Shown in pieces: positions 53,209-63,154 of a stretch of DNA of 64,000 nucleotides (its first letter is position 1; the number at the start of each line of letters is the position of its first letter). Origin of the DNA: Vulcanisaeta moutnovskia 768-28. Its GTDB lineage: Archaea; Thermoproteota; Thermoprotei; Thermoproteales; Thermocladiaceae. The position numbers and the translations under genes are program-made. The notes beneath the pieces are model-generated. The model saw nothing but the letters and a program-made list of their open reading frames with translations, was not told the DNA's origin and searched no databases. The stretch spans positions 2,148,509-2,212,508 of the forward strand of contig NC_015151.1 in NCBI RefSeq assembly GCF_000190315.1. The letters run 5' to 3'.

Positions 53209-55575
53209 TTAATATTTTCGCCTGACTACCGATGCTAATTCATAACCGAGCATGGCAGACACAGCACCATTAAATACATAAATTAGCACTGGTAATGCGG
53301 CAATTACTATCGCTGGAATACCCACCAAACTTGATAGGATACCTAGCAACTTTATTGATTTATTAAGGTGAAAACCTAGGTAAAATACGTACTCGGCGAT
53401 TATCATTAGGAACATTGCCGTGGAACCCATAATTAAGTTATTCCTCATTCTATACTTTCTAAGCGTCATTACTATAGAAAACACAAGCACTACTATAAAG
53501 GGTAACCACCAATTCACTAATTGAGTAAGTACTGAAATACCAGCTGCCAAGAATGAATATTGTAACGTTCTAAATCTCATCATATATGTTAGGAGAGAGC
53601 CTATGAATAAGGTAATCACTATGTAGAACATCCACGCTAGTGACTCGATTATTGTTAGTATGAGGGGCCCTGGTCTTAGTACCAAGGTTGGGTTTGAACA
53701 GTTTAATAGGAATATTAATGGTAAGTACTCGTGATGCTCGTATATTGGTACGTAGTTGTCATAATACGGACTTAACGGATCCTCACTCTCACCGCCTGGG
53801 AATACGCCGTAGGCTATTGGTGGAGATTGATTGAATATGGCTATCCAAGTGAATGACTGACCACCAGTCATGTTTAACCCGCTTGAATCCCACATCGTGT
53901 TTGCATCGCCGCCCTGCTGGAATGGACCCTCAGAGAATTGTGACAGTGATGTTAATGATTCGAGGTAATGACCGTGGAACCTACCCCACTCCCAATTACT
54001 TATGTTGTTGCCGGCAATACTCGTTAAGTAGTTGATTGTTTGATTTAGCGCCAGTACCATGACCATGTATGCATTCCTCCTTTCGCCAGTTAGTGGATTG
54101 TTGAACCAGGGTGAGTACGGATCATTAATTGTTAAGTTAGCCACAAACGCCACCAACTTACTACTCATACTCACTGGGAATGCTGACGTGTTTATTCCGT
54201 AGTACTCAAGCCATGGATAAACAACGTCCTTAACGTAATTATGAACAAAGAAGTAATAAATGGTTGCAGCCGAGGAGTTAGCGCTCATCCAACCATTCCA
54301 TGAAGATAGCAAGTAATAGACCTGCCTCATCGTCGTATTATTCCAACCATACATCCTAATTGCGATTAATAACGAAGGCACTAGGTACTTGGTTGAGTAG
54401 TCCAAGTCATTCCACTGAACATACATTAAGTAACCTGGAGTAACAGTATTCGTCTGATTAAGGAGATATGCCTGGGAATACGCCCTGAAACCCACCGAGA
54501 AGAAGTCCCAAGATGGGCCTATGTAGAATGGATATGCATAACCAATTGGTCTCTGGTTTGATGCAACTATGTAATGAGACGATGGGTTACAGGTCTGTGG
54601 TATTTCATAATAAGGTATGTAACCAATAATAAGTGACCCGTTGATGGCAGGTAATATCATGCCTGGATAACCCCTATTAAACAATGGGTATAGACCAGCA
54701 CTTATTGCGGCTATGTTCCCATAAACATCAGCATACACGAAATTCTGTGGTGGTGAGTACCATAGACTCAGTGCATTCCAGAAGTCTGTGAAATTCCTTG
54801 CCTGCATAATATGCAGTAAAACACCAATATCGTCTGATGGTAAATCACCCGTCCAGTTCATGATAACGTACGTATCTCCATAATGAATTTCTGGACCGAG
54901 TAATGTCCAGTTCACTATGAACCTCACAGAACTACCATTTGGTAGTGGTATGTAGTATATGTACTGTCTGTATGGATAGAAAGCACCGTTTAGGTAATAA
55001 CCATTGGCTGTGGCATTTATGAAGTAGAAATAAGTCATCTGCGCCTGTACATCAGTGAGGGTCCAACCAATGTACTTATTAAACCCTATTATGATGACCG
55101 GCGTACCCGGTATTGAAACTCCATAAACCGTGTAATTAGGATCTATTAACTGAACTTGGAACCAAATCGATGGAAGTGTCGTCGGTAGCACCGGGCCACC
55201 CATGAGGAGTGGGTATTCGGACTTTGTAGATTGAACAGCAATTGCATTACTATGTCCTGGATCACTAGGTAACACATTACTTACTAAGTACATGTATATT
55301 GCAAGTAGGTCCTTCCAATGCTCCTGGGAATACATGATTTGCTGAGGCAACGGACTCCAGTCCTCATTTACGGGGATGTAGGGAATGAATTCCGTACTTA
55401 GGCACTTGTCCTCGTATTCGAGTAATGTTAATAAGCTGCCATTGCCGGGGACATAAAACGTTTGATTAACAGGTGATACGTAGGGATATAATTGGTTAGC
55501 TAGTTCGTAACCCATTGCTCCCGCTAGTGCTGAGAACCTAAGTGGAGTGAATGTGAGTGATAGTCCCTCAACCAT
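53209..55575 (-). CDS. Penicillin acylase-like Ntn hydrolase, 5' end lost
   Basis: 788 residues from the first ATG, but coding similarity continues 54 codons upstream to 55737 (FEAYTEGINDYVSQV, then GYRPSYWIPLDSLY), typical internal penicillin acylase sequence. The N-terminal RDxxGVPHI region is missing because the frame meets a stop at 55738-55740. The Ntn nucleophile appears as Ser109 in GHSNAIAVQ. The C-terminal 130 residues are membrane helices, which is unusual. It hydrolyses amides or acyl-homoserine lactones in other organisms. The gene is probably non-functional as read, or mis-assembled. Confidence 0.8.
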   Translation of the reverse strand: MVEGLSLTFTPLRFSALAGAMGYELANQLYPYVSPVNQTFYVPGNGSLLTLLEYEDKCLSTEFIPYIPVNEDWSPLPQQIMYSQEHWKDLLAIYMYLVSNVLPSDPGHSNAIAVQSTKSEYPLLMGGPVLPTTLPSIWFQVQLIDPNYTVYGVSIPGTPVIIIGFNKYIGWTLTDVQAQMTYFYFINATANGYYLNGAFYPYRQYIYYIPLPNGSSVRFIVNWTLLGPEIHYGDTYVIMNWTGDLPSDDIGVLLHIMQARNFTDFWNALSLWYSPPQNFVYADVYGNIAAISAGLYPLFNRGYPGMILPAINGSLIIGYIPYYEIPQTCNPSSHYIVASNQRPIGYAYPFYIGPSWDFFSVGFRAYSQAYLLNQTNTVTPGYLMYVQWNDLDYSTKYLVPSLLIAIRMYGWNNTTMRQVYYLLSSWNGWMSANSSAATIYYFFVHNYVKDVVYPWLEYYGINTSAFPVSMSSKLVAFVANLTINDPYSPWFNNPLTGERRNAYMVMVLALNQTINYLTSIAGNNISNWEWGRFHGHYLESLTSLSQFSEGPFQQGGDANTMWDSSGLNMTGGQSFTWIAIFNQSPPIAYGVFPGGESEDPLSPYYDNYVPIYEHHEYLPLIFLLNCSNPTLVLRPGPLILTIIESLAWMFYIVITLFIGSLLTYMMRFRTLQYSFLAAGISVLTQLVNWWLPFIVVLVFSIVMTLRKYRMRNNLIMGSTAMFLMIIAEYVFYLGFHLNKSIKLLGILSSLVGIPAIVIAALPVLIYVFNGAVSAMLGYELASVVRRKY

Positions 55576-55740
55576 GTACTGTTGGACATACAGCGAATCA
55601 AGAGGAATCCAATAACTTGGCCTATAACCAATTAACTTGTAATATATTGAGTATTGATTCGTAGTTAATACCTGAGATACGTAATCATTAATTCCCTCCG
55701 TATACGCCTCAAATATGGAATATGCATACTTATCAATTTA

Positions 55741-57387
55741 CCCATTAAAGAATATACCTATAAAGATCTTTACAGTAGAGTTAATGCGCTTGGTTCGTTT
55801 CTTGATGAATTGAATGTTAAGCGTGCCGAGAAACCTCGTGAGTTTGGTGGTAAGATTGCCGTTATGGATTGGAATACCGTTAGATACTTGGAGCTTATGT
55901 TCGGTGTTCCTATGTATGGTGCGACATTATTTACAGTAAACATTAGGCTAGCGCCCGAGGAAATACTCTATACAATGGGTATCGTTAAGCCTGAGGCTCT
56001 TTTCATTCATATAGACTTCCTACCACTGCTTAAATCCATACTTACTAATATTAACAGTCTTAAGCATATTATAATTATGGATGATGCAAAGACAGTCGGT
56101 ACTGGTGAAACTCCTAGGATTAAGGTTGAGGTTCCAAGTAATGTTAGGGTTTATGAGTATGATGATGTTGTTGGTCGTGGTAAATCTTATTACGATTGGC
56201 CTGATGTTGAGGAGCATGTTATTGCAGAGATTTTCTTCACATCAGGGACTACGGGTAGGCCTAAGGCTGTGTATCACATGCATAGGCAAGTCGTCATAGG
56301 CACAATGCAGTTACTGATTGCTGAGGAGCAACCACCAATCCTAGTCAATAATAAGGACTACCAATTAATTACCACTCCTATGTTCCATATACTTGCATGG
56401 CTTCACCCATATGAATCGTTCCTCATTGGAGCTCCTATGGTATTACCTGGCAGGTATGACTGGCGTTACATAACCAGGCTGCTTGTTGATAAGCTAATTC
56501 CTGATGCAAGGAAGCTAAATGGTAGGGTTATTGCTAAGGGCGTACCATCAATGCTAATATCAATAATCGAGAGCACCAAGTCCATGGGTATTAGTAATTT
56601 ACACGGTTTCTCCTATGGTTACGGAGGTCAGGCATTACCTGTTGCGGTGTATGAGGAGGCTAAGAAGATGGGTATTGAAATATTGACAGGTTATGGCCCA
56701 TCCGAGACACTTACGGCAATAACCAGATCGTTCATGGTGCCTAGATATTACTTGAAGGAGGGTTATGACTTTGAGAAGTTTAGAGATCACCAGGTGGTTG
56801 GGAATTCCTTAGGTACTCCTGTACCATTGACGCTTGTTAAGGTGATTGATGAGAATGGTAGGGAGCTGCCCTGGGATAGTAAAACGATTGGTAGACTCGT
56901 ATTCTATTCACCAACTATAACCAGAGAGTATTTTGGTGATACTGAGAAGACTGAGAGGGCTTGGAGGTTTAGGTACTTCGATGTTGATGATATGGTCGTA
57001 ATCGATGAGCATGGATGTGTATTTTTTATTGATAGGGAGAAGGATGCAGTTAAGAGTGGTGGTGAGTGGATACCATCGTCAAGGTTGGAGATGTTTATAT
57101 CAACGCATCCAGCGGTTAGTGAGGTTGCTGTTATTGGAGTTCCCCATCCAAGATGGATTGAAAGGCCTATAGCCGTTGTCGCACTTAAGCCTGAGTATGT
57201 TGGTATGGTCTCTGAGGATGAACTGAGGAATTACTTACAGAGAGAGTTTGTTAATAAGGGGTTAATGCCAAAGTGGTGGATACCTGATAAGTTCGTATTT
57301 ATAAAAACCGAGGAGCTACCAAGAACTGGCACAGCAAAGATAGACAAGAAGGTATTAAGGGAGAGGTATAAGAACATGTTTATGTAG
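55741..57387 (+). CDS. AMP-dependent acyl-CoA ligase, 5' end lost
   Basis: Sequence similarity begins at 55741: PIKEYTYKDLYSRVNALGSF continues into AVMDWNTVRYLELMFGVPMYG. This normally follows about 40-50 N-terminal residues, which are absent; the first possible start is a TTG at 55810. The rest is intact: IFFTSGTTGRPK, GYGPSET, and RDKDAVKSGGEWIP-like (REKDAVKSGGEWIPSS) adenylation motifs, ending GTAKIDKKVL. It resembles medium- or long-chain fatty acid-CoA ligases. Truncated at the same junction as the divergent acylase. Confidence 0.8.
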   Translation, partial: PIKEYTYKDLYSRVNALGSFLDELNVKRAEKPREFGGKIAVMDWNTVRYLELMFGVPMYGATLFTVNIRLAPEEILYTMGIVKPEALFIHIDFLPLLKSILTNINSLKHIIIMDDAKTVGTGETPRIKVEVPSNVRVYEYDDVVGRGKSYYDWPDVEEHVIAEIFFTSGTTGRPKAVYHMHRQVVIGTMQLLIAEEQPPILVNNKDYQLITTPMFHILAWLHPYESFLIGAPMVLPGRYDWRYITRLLVDKLIPDARKLNGRVIAKGVPSMLISIIESTKSMGISNLHGFSYGYGGQALPVAVYEEAKKMGIEILTGYGPSETLTAITRSFMVPRYYLKEGYDFEKFRDHQVVGNSLGTPVPLTLVKVIDENGRELPWDSKTIGRLVFYSPTITREYFGDTEKTERAWRFRYFDVDDMVVIDEHGCVFFIDREKDAVKSGGEWIPSSRLEMFISTHPAVSEVAVIGVPHPRWIERPIAVVALKPEYVGMVSEDELRNYLQREFVNKGLMPKWWIPDKFVFIKTEELPRTGTAKIDKKVLRERYKNMFM

Positions 57388-57434
57388 TTTCCTTAAATTA
57401 AGAAAATTGAAAATAGATTTTACCCAATTTTTAA

Positions 57435-58913
57435 TTACCACCACTCCAGTAGCTTCTTTATGTCGTCGATTTTCGCCAGGTCTGCGTTATATAGTGCTGC
57501 TGTCCTGCTTATGTCATAGTTATACGACCTGTATAGTTCTATTACGCTTGCCTCTATTGACCCTTCCGCATGTATCATACCTACGGATAGTAATGCCCCG
57601 AGGGCTGATAGGAATTCGCGGGCTACTTGAAATAGTCGAATTCTTGTTCTTGCATCAGTACCTTTCTTACCGACTAAGTACTTAACCATGTACTTCTCCT
57701 CAGTTGGATTACTTAATTCGCTGGTTGATGGTATATCGGCGAGTAGGCCCCCTGCTACGTCAATCATGTCCTTAACAGCGTCTAGGTACTTGGCATTGGC
57801 CGTTAATTTACCCACGTTTGTGTATATCGGGTTTGGTATGCATATACCCGTGTTTGGATCCCTGATGCACTTCTCGGCCGAGGCTATGGCGCTGGATACC
57901 AAGTACTCCTTATACGTTATTATATCGACAATATCCCTCCTAATGTGGGATGCTGTCTCAACATCGTTATACTCAGCAAAGAGCTTTGCGTAACCAAGTA
58001 TTATATCGGCCAGGGCAGCCCTATAGGAAATTGCGGTGAATCTGTGATAAAGTGCAAAGGTTAGTCCGTAGGGTGCCGCGAACTCGTACTCACCTGCCAG
58101 GAACACCCTATCATTCGGAACCTTGACATTATCGAATATGGTCAGCGTCTCAACCTCCACATTAGTCTTACCCATTGGAAACTCATCACCAAGCATATTA
58201 ATCTCAACCTCCCTCAGTGGCCTAGGTATTAGAACCGTGCCCTTGGCATTGACCGGTAGCGCAAAGGCAACAGCATAATCAGCGTCCTCCTTAACCATAT
58301 TCCTATAGGGCAGGACAATAAGCTCATTAGCCGCGATGGACTGGGTCGTATGCACCTTAGCACCCCTGACAATGATGCCGTCAGAATCCCTACCAACAAT
58401 ATGAACATATAGGTCTGAGTCCTCCTGTTGATGAGGCCTAAGCATCCTGTCGCCCTTAACGTCCGTCTGGGCAACGGCTATTGTAACATCATCCTTAACA
58501 ACACGTTCATAATACCTCATAACCCTATCAAAGTAATTAGTACCCCTGATCCTATCGAGTTGCTTAGATGCAATCATAAGTCCAAACAACGCATCTGAAC
58601 CAATAGTCTTCATAATATTAAACATACCCCTACCAAGCAATGTCGTATTATAAATGAGCTTAAATCTCTCAATAAGATCCTCAGGACTCCTAGGTACTTT
58701 GTAAAACCTACTTATCGTACCATACTGCGGATCATCAAACGTCAAATACTTCTTAAGCTCAGGGTCCATCTGCCATCTGTAAAGCTCAGCTGCATGGTTA
58801 ATCGCAGCCCTTAAAATCTCGTGTGTCGTTACGTCACTCACAAGCTTACCTCTATAATAAATGACCCTACCATCACGCAGACTATTAACATAATCCTCAA
58901 AGGACCTAACCAT
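57435..58913 (-). CDS. HpaB-type flavin-dependent hydroxylase (4-hydroxyphenylacetate 3-monooxygenase family)
   Basis: 492 residues. The fold and motifs match HpaB/4-hydroxybutyryl-CoA dehydratase: AVAQTDVKGDRMLRP, GIIVRGAKVHTTQSIAANEL, and a C-terminal HAEGSIEASVIELYRSYN. The dehydratase's iron-sulfur cysteines in the N-terminal segment are absent here, so the monooxygenase side is favoured. It uses reduced FAD and O2 to hydroxylate a phenol; the reductase (HpaC) is not in the window. It sits between two CoA ligases. Confidence 0.85.
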   Translation of the reverse strand: MVRSFEDYVNSLRDGRVIYYRGKLVSDVTTHEILRAAINHAAELYRWQMDPELKKYLTFDDPQYGTISRFYKVPRSPEDLIERFKLIYNTTLLGRGMFNIMKTIGSDALFGLMIASKQLDRIRGTNYFDRVMRYYERVVKDDVTIAVAQTDVKGDRMLRPHQQEDSDLYVHIVGRDSDGIIVRGAKVHTTQSIAANELIVLPYRNMVKEDADYAVAFALPVNAKGTVLIPRPLREVEINMLGDEFPMGKTNVEVETLTIFDNVKVPNDRVFLAGEYEFAAPYGLTFALYHRFTAISYRAALADIILGYAKLFAEYNDVETASHIRRDIVDIITYKEYLVSSAIASAEKCIRDPNTGICIPNPIYTNVGKLTANAKYLDAVKDMIDVAGGLLADIPSTSELSNPTEEKYMVKYLVGKKGTDARTRIRLFQVAREFLSALGALLSVGMIHAEGSIEASVIELYRSYNYDISRTAALYNADLAKIDDIKKLLEWW

Positions 58914-59041
58914 ATTCTTAACATTTATGACTAATGATTAATTAGCTTATTTGTTATTAAATTTAAATAGATGCATTGTAATAAATACATATAATATATA
59001 GAGAAGATGTTTATTAATAGCTTTCATATATAAAATAGTTC

Positions 59042-60793
59042 ATGGAATTAATAACAAAACAGATAGGAGATACCGAAGTTCAGCTGGTTCCTGAGAGAGA
59101 TTATGTTTGCGAAATACCTAGTGACAGGGTATGGTATAGGTACTGGCCTCCGAGAATTCCAAGGAGAATGGATTATCCGAAAGTTCCTCTCTTTAATATG
59201 GTTGAGGTATCAGCGGCTAGGTATCCAGATAAGGATGTGATAATTTACTATGGCTTCAGAATAAAATATTCAGAGTTCTGGGACTCAATACTTAGATTTT
59301 CATCGTTTTTGTATAATTTGGGTATTGATAAGGGCGATAGGGTAGCCATTTATATGCCGAATACGCCTCATTGGTTAATATCATTTTTTGGTATACTAAG
59401 GGCTAATGCTATTGCCGTTCCAGTTAATCCATTAGCAGCACCTGACGTGCTTGAGTATATTTTGAGGGAAACTGGGGCTAAGGCTATTATTACGTTATCA
59501 CAATTATTAACTAGGCTACTTAGCATTAAGGATAGGGTTCCATCTCTGAGATATGTAATTGTTGGTAGATATAGGGATTACCTTCCAGAGAAGCTTGAGT
59601 TAAAATTACCGCAATTAATGTTAATGGACCCTGAAGTACCTCAAGGCGTGATTAATTGGAGAGATGCCGTTTCCTTTAATGGTAGTCCACCTCAGGTTAA
59701 GGTTACGTATGAGGACCTTGGCGCAATACCGTATACTTCAGGTACAACAGGAATTCCTAAGGGCGTTATGCATAGTCATGGTACAATGTGGGCATCCGCA
59801 CTAAACGCCGCGGTTTGGTATAATACAGCGCCAAGTGCTATTGTATTAACAGTATTGCCCATATTCCATGTGACGGGGCTCGTGCATTCCGTATTAGTGC
59901 CACTTTACGTTGGTGCAACAATGGTATTAATGACAACTTGGGATAGAGAAAACGCAATAGATGCAATTGAGAAGTATGGAATATCTCACTGGACTAGTAT
60001 ATCAACTATGATCGTTGATTTATTAGCAATGCCTGGCATTGAGAAAAGGAACCTTTCGTCATTGATACTGGCTGGTGGTGGCGGTGCTCCAATGCCTGAG
60101 GCTGTAGCTAAGAGATTTAAGGAGCTCACTGGCCTTGATTACTTAGCAGGTTACGGATTAACTGAAACATTCTCACAAACACACGTTAATCCACCGCATA
60201 GGGTTAAAATTGGCAGTGACTTAGGAATACCGCAGCCCTGCACCGACGCCTTAGTGATAGATCCAGATACGAAGGAAGTTTTACCACAGGGTAAGACGGG
60301 AGAGCTCATAATTAGGGGTCCTAATGTGTTTAAAGGCTATTGGAAGAAGCCGGAGGAGACTAAGGAGGCCTTTATAGAGGTTGATGGAAAGCTTTACTTT
60401 AGAACTGGGGATGTGACTTATATGGATGATGAGGGCTACTTCTTCTATGTTGATAGGATTAAGAGAATGATTAATAGGGCTGGGTATAAGGTTTGGCCAT
60501 ATAGAGTCGAGAATATTCTATACATGCATCCAGCCATTCTTGAGGTAGCGGTAGTAGCAATACCAGATTTAAGGGTTGGCGAAGAGGTTAAGGCATACGT
60601 TGTGCTCAAGCCAGAGTATAAGGGCAAAATTAAGCCTGAAGATATAATACAATGGGCAAAGGAGAGGATGTCGGCATATGAATATCCAAGGATTGTGGAG
60701 TTTGTTGATTCATTACCTAAGACAGCCACTGGTAAAATAGACTGGAAAATACTTCAGGAGCAAGAAAGGAAGAAGGTTGGTGGTAAGCAATGA
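59042..60793 (+). CDS. AMP-dependent acyl-CoA synthetase, complete
   Basis: 583 residues. Adenylation motifs: YTSGTTGIPKGVMHSHG (from about 231), GYGLTET (A4/A5 region) and YFRTGDVTYMDDEGYF (A7/A8), with the catalytic lysine in TATGKIDWKIL at the end. It activates a carboxylic acid to an acyl-CoA. Substrate class unknown; the N-terminal YWPPRIPRRMDYPKV segment is typical of medium- or long-chain fatty acid ligases. Its stop overlaps the lactonase start by 4 nt (ATGA), so the two are translationally coupled. Confidence 0.92.
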   Translation: MELITKQIGDTEVQLVPERDYVCEIPSDRVWYRYWPPRIPRRMDYPKVPLFNMVEVSAARYPDKDVIIYYGFRIKYSEFWDSILRFSSFLYNLGIDKGDRVAIYMPNTPHWLISFFGILRANAIAVPVNPLAAPDVLEYILRETGAKAIITLSQLLTRLLSIKDRVPSLRYVIVGRYRDYLPEKLELKLPQLMLMDPEVPQGVINWRDAVSFNGSPPQVKVTYEDLGAIPYTSGTTGIPKGVMHSHGTMWASALNAAVWYNTAPSAIVLTVLPIFHVTGLVHSVLVPLYVGATMVLMTTWDRENAIDAIEKYGISHWTSISTMIVDLLAMPGIEKRNLSSLILAGGGGAPMPEAVAKRFKELTGLDYLAGYGLTETFSQTHVNPPHRVKIGSDLGIPQPCTDALVIDPDTKEVLPQGKTGELIIRGPNVFKGYWKKPEETKEAFIEVDGKLYFRTGDVTYMDDEGYFFYVDRIKRMINRAGYKVWPYRVENILYMHPAILEVAVVAIPDLRVGEEVKAYVVLKPEYKGKIKPEDIIQWAKERMSAYEYPRIVEFVDSLPKTATGKIDWKILQEQERKKVGGKQ

Positions 60794-61749
60794 GTCGTGG
60801 TATGGTCAGGATATCGATTGCTGGAGGAAATGAAATAGACCCTGGTAGTATGGGTTTAACATTATTTCATGAGCATCTTAGACTAATTACTGAAGTTGTT
60901 CGTTGGAATTGGCCTCACCTTTATAATGAGGATGAGGAGCTTAAGCGTGCCATTGACGCTGTTAATGCAGCTAAGAAGTATGGTGTTAAGACTATTATCG
61001 ATCTTACAGTGGCTGGTATAGGATGTGATGTGAGGTTTAATGAGAAGGTTGCTAAGGCCACGGGTGTTAACATAATAATGGGTACCGGATTTTATACGTA
61101 TACGGAAATTCCATTTTACTTTAAGAATAGAGGCATTGATTCTTTAGTCGACGCCTTTGTTCATGACATAACAATAGGTATACAGGGAACAAATACAAGG
61201 GCAGCCTTTGTTAAGGCGGTTATTGACTCATCAGGGCTTACTAAGGATGTGGAAATGGCTATTAGGGCCGCAGCTAAGGCTCACATAAAGACTGATGTGC
61301 CAATAATAACTCATTCCTTTGTTGGCAATAAGTCGAGCCTTGATCTCATAAGGATATTCAAGGAAGAAGGTGTGGACTTGGCAAGGACTGTGATTGGACA
61401 TGTTGGTGATACTGATGATATTTCATTCATTGAGCAAATATTGAGGGAAGGTGCATTTATTGGCCTCGATAGGTTCGGTCTTGATATATACCTACCTCTC
61501 GATAAGAGGGTAAAGACCGCAATAGAGCTTATTAAGAGGGGATGGATTGATCAATTATTGTTATCGCATGATTATTGCCCAACTATTGATTGGTATCCAC
61601 CAGAGGTTGTGAGGAGTACGGTGCCTGATTGGACAATGACCTTAATATTTGAGAAGGTAATACCGAGAATGAGAAGTGAGGGTATAACTGAGGAACAAAT
61701 AAACAGAGTACTAATAGATAATCCAAGAAGGTTATTTACTGGTAGGTAG
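60790..61749 (+). CDS. Phosphotriesterase-like lactonase (PLL)
   Basis: 319 residues. All metal ligands are visible: H27-x-H29 (FHEHL), carboxylated K142 (VKAVIDSSG), H175 (THSF), H204 (IGHVGD) and D261 (SHDYC). GLDRFGLDIYLP is the PLL loop, separating it from bacterial phosphotriesterases. PLLs from Sulfolobus and Vulcanisaeta hydrolyse gamma/delta-lactones and acyl-homoserine lactones, with weak paraoxonase activity (established). Coupling to the upstream CoA ligase suggests that hydroxy acids released from lactones are activated directly. Confidence 0.93.
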   Translation: MSRGMVRISIAGGNEIDPGSMGLTLFHEHLRLITEVVRWNWPHLYNEDEELKRAIDAVNAAKKYGVKTIIDLTVAGIGCDVRFNEKVAKATGVNIIMGTGFYTYTEIPFYFKNRGIDSLVDAFVHDITIGIQGTNTRAAFVKAVIDSSGLTKDVEMAIRAAAKAHIKTDVPIITHSFVGNKSSLDLIRIFKEEGVDLARTVIGHVGDTDDISFIEQILREGAFIGLDRFGLDIYLPLDKRVKTAIELIKRGWIDQLLLSHDYCPTIDWYPPEVVRSTVPDWTMTLIFEKVIPRMRSEGITEEQINRVLIDNPRRLFTGR

Positions 61750-61958
61750 TAATTATTGATATTAAGATATGGAACTTACTAATCTTTTGAGTTTTATTAA
61801 TGAAATAAGGGAAACGGATTAAAGTCTCACTATTCGTCATCAACGAATACTTACCCATTCAATAAATGGTAAATAATTGGATTTAAATGCATCCATAATA
61901 GGCCATGGACTTATTAAGGCAATTACGCCGATTTGTACTGATTTTCAGGTTAATTGGA

Positions 61959-62231
61959 TTATTGATCGAGGTATAGCAATTCGATTTCATCCCTAATTAT
62001 TGGTAATATTAATACCCAACCAATTCCTGGTTCATAATTAATAACGACACCCTTAGCCTCATAATACTCCTTAGGGCCAGCCTTGATTATGACTGTCGAG
62101 AGCTTTAACGGATTATTGGGCTTTTTCGGGAGTAGGTAGTATCCGTGCACTCTGTTTGCACGTACTAATTTAAGTCTCATTGGGACCATGGGATTAAAAC
62201 AATTGATAAGTGCTTTTCCTTTGTAATACAC
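61959..62231 (-). CDS. Hypothetical protein beside nurA
   Basis: 90 residues, beta-rich: ALINCFNPMVPMRLKLVRAN, then KLSTVIIKAGPKEYYEAKGVVI and WVLILPIIRDEIELLYLD. No family recognised. It lies divergent from nurA with 48 bp between starts. The 209-bp stretch to its left has no gene; it contains AT-rich sequence only. Confidence 0.55.
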   Translation of the reverse strand: MYYKGKALINCFNPMVPMRLKLVRANRVHGYYLLPKKPNNPLKLSTVIIKAGPKEYYEAKGVVINYEPGIGWVLILPIIRDEIELLYLDQ

Positions 62232-62279
62232 AGAAATTACTCAATATTTGTTAAGAAGTTGCATGAAATACCTAATTAA

Positions 62280-63152
62280 ATGATCAATATTAATAATGTA
62301 ATTACTAAATTCCTGGACATTGCTGCAAATTCTAGAGGTGCATTACCTCCGTATAAGTATGGTACTACCTCAGAACCCGATAATGAACTCATAGTAACAT
62401 CATTGAGAAATACACAGATCAATCGATCAAGAATAAGTAAGTTAAATGTAAGTATTAATCATGATTTCTTGGTTATTGATGGATCAAGCAGAAGCTTTAG
62501 TACGCACAATTTTAAGCTCTTTATAACCGGTGTTGCGGCATACGGTGCTGGGAACCCAATAATTACGTATCCGGAGACCACGTTTGGTAAACCAATCAAT
62601 GTTGACTGGGGATTTGCAGGATTAAAAGCACCACCGGATGTCTTAAAGGCTATTGAGGAAAACAATGCGATCAGTGGTTATATTAGGACTAGAAGCCTTG
62701 AGGGTGATTACTTCATTGAGTATGATGACGGCGTTGTAGTTGATGAGGTCAGAATGGGTCTTGAGACAAGATTCATAGATTCCTTAATGAATAGTAAGCT
62801 CCTTAATAATAACCTCCTCGTTATTGATGGACCCATATACCTGGCAATGAAAGAGAGGAGGAGATTGGCTGACATGAGGATCAACGTGATGAATAGGCTT
62901 AGTAATTCCGGGATCCCAACTGTTGGTGTTGTTAAGAGAGTCGAAGGTTCTGGGAAGCTGTGTAGAAATTCCGTGCTCAATGCCGTAGAAAACAACGTCA
63001 AGGATTTTAATATTGACATTAATAATTGTAATGATGCTGCATTCATGTATCGACCGGGCCAGACCCTAGGTATTGGTGTTGGTGAAGCCTTGGTTTTAGG
63101 ACCATTGAAGATAGGTTCGGTGAAGCAGAGAGAGAGCATAATTAGGGGTTAA
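62280..63152 (+). CDS. nurA: NurA 5'-3' nuclease
   Basis: 290 residues. DGSSRSFSTHNF (the metal-binding Asp after the first strand) and VIDGPIYLAM (second Asp) are the NurA-type catalytic sites of the PIWI/RNase H-like fold; DRINV-like and EGSGKL loops are also seen. NurA resects DNA ends with HerA and Mre11-Rad50. No herA is adjacent here; a divergent HerA-like ATPase lies at 5928. The 66-codon gene follows 2 bp after the stop. Confidence 0.8.
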   Translation: MININNVITKFLDIAANSRGALPPYKYGTTSEPDNELIVTSLRNTQINRSRISKLNVSINHDFLVIDGSSRSFSTHNFKLFITGVAAYGAGNPIITYPETTFGKPINVDWGFAGLKAPPDVLKAIEENNAISGYIRTRSLEGDYFIEYDDGVVVDEVRMGLETRFIDSLMNSKLLNNNLLVIDGPIYLAMKERRRLADMRINVMNRLSNSGIPTVGVVKRVEGSGKLCRNSVLNAVENNVKDFNIDINNCNDAAFMYRPGQTLGIGVGEALVLGPLKIGSVKQRESIIRG

Positions 63153-63154
63153 AC

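Noticed and set aside
53201-53260. ATGATGA followed by CTGA near the acylase 3' end
   Set aside because: No matching C' or D box downstream; lies in the coding sequence.
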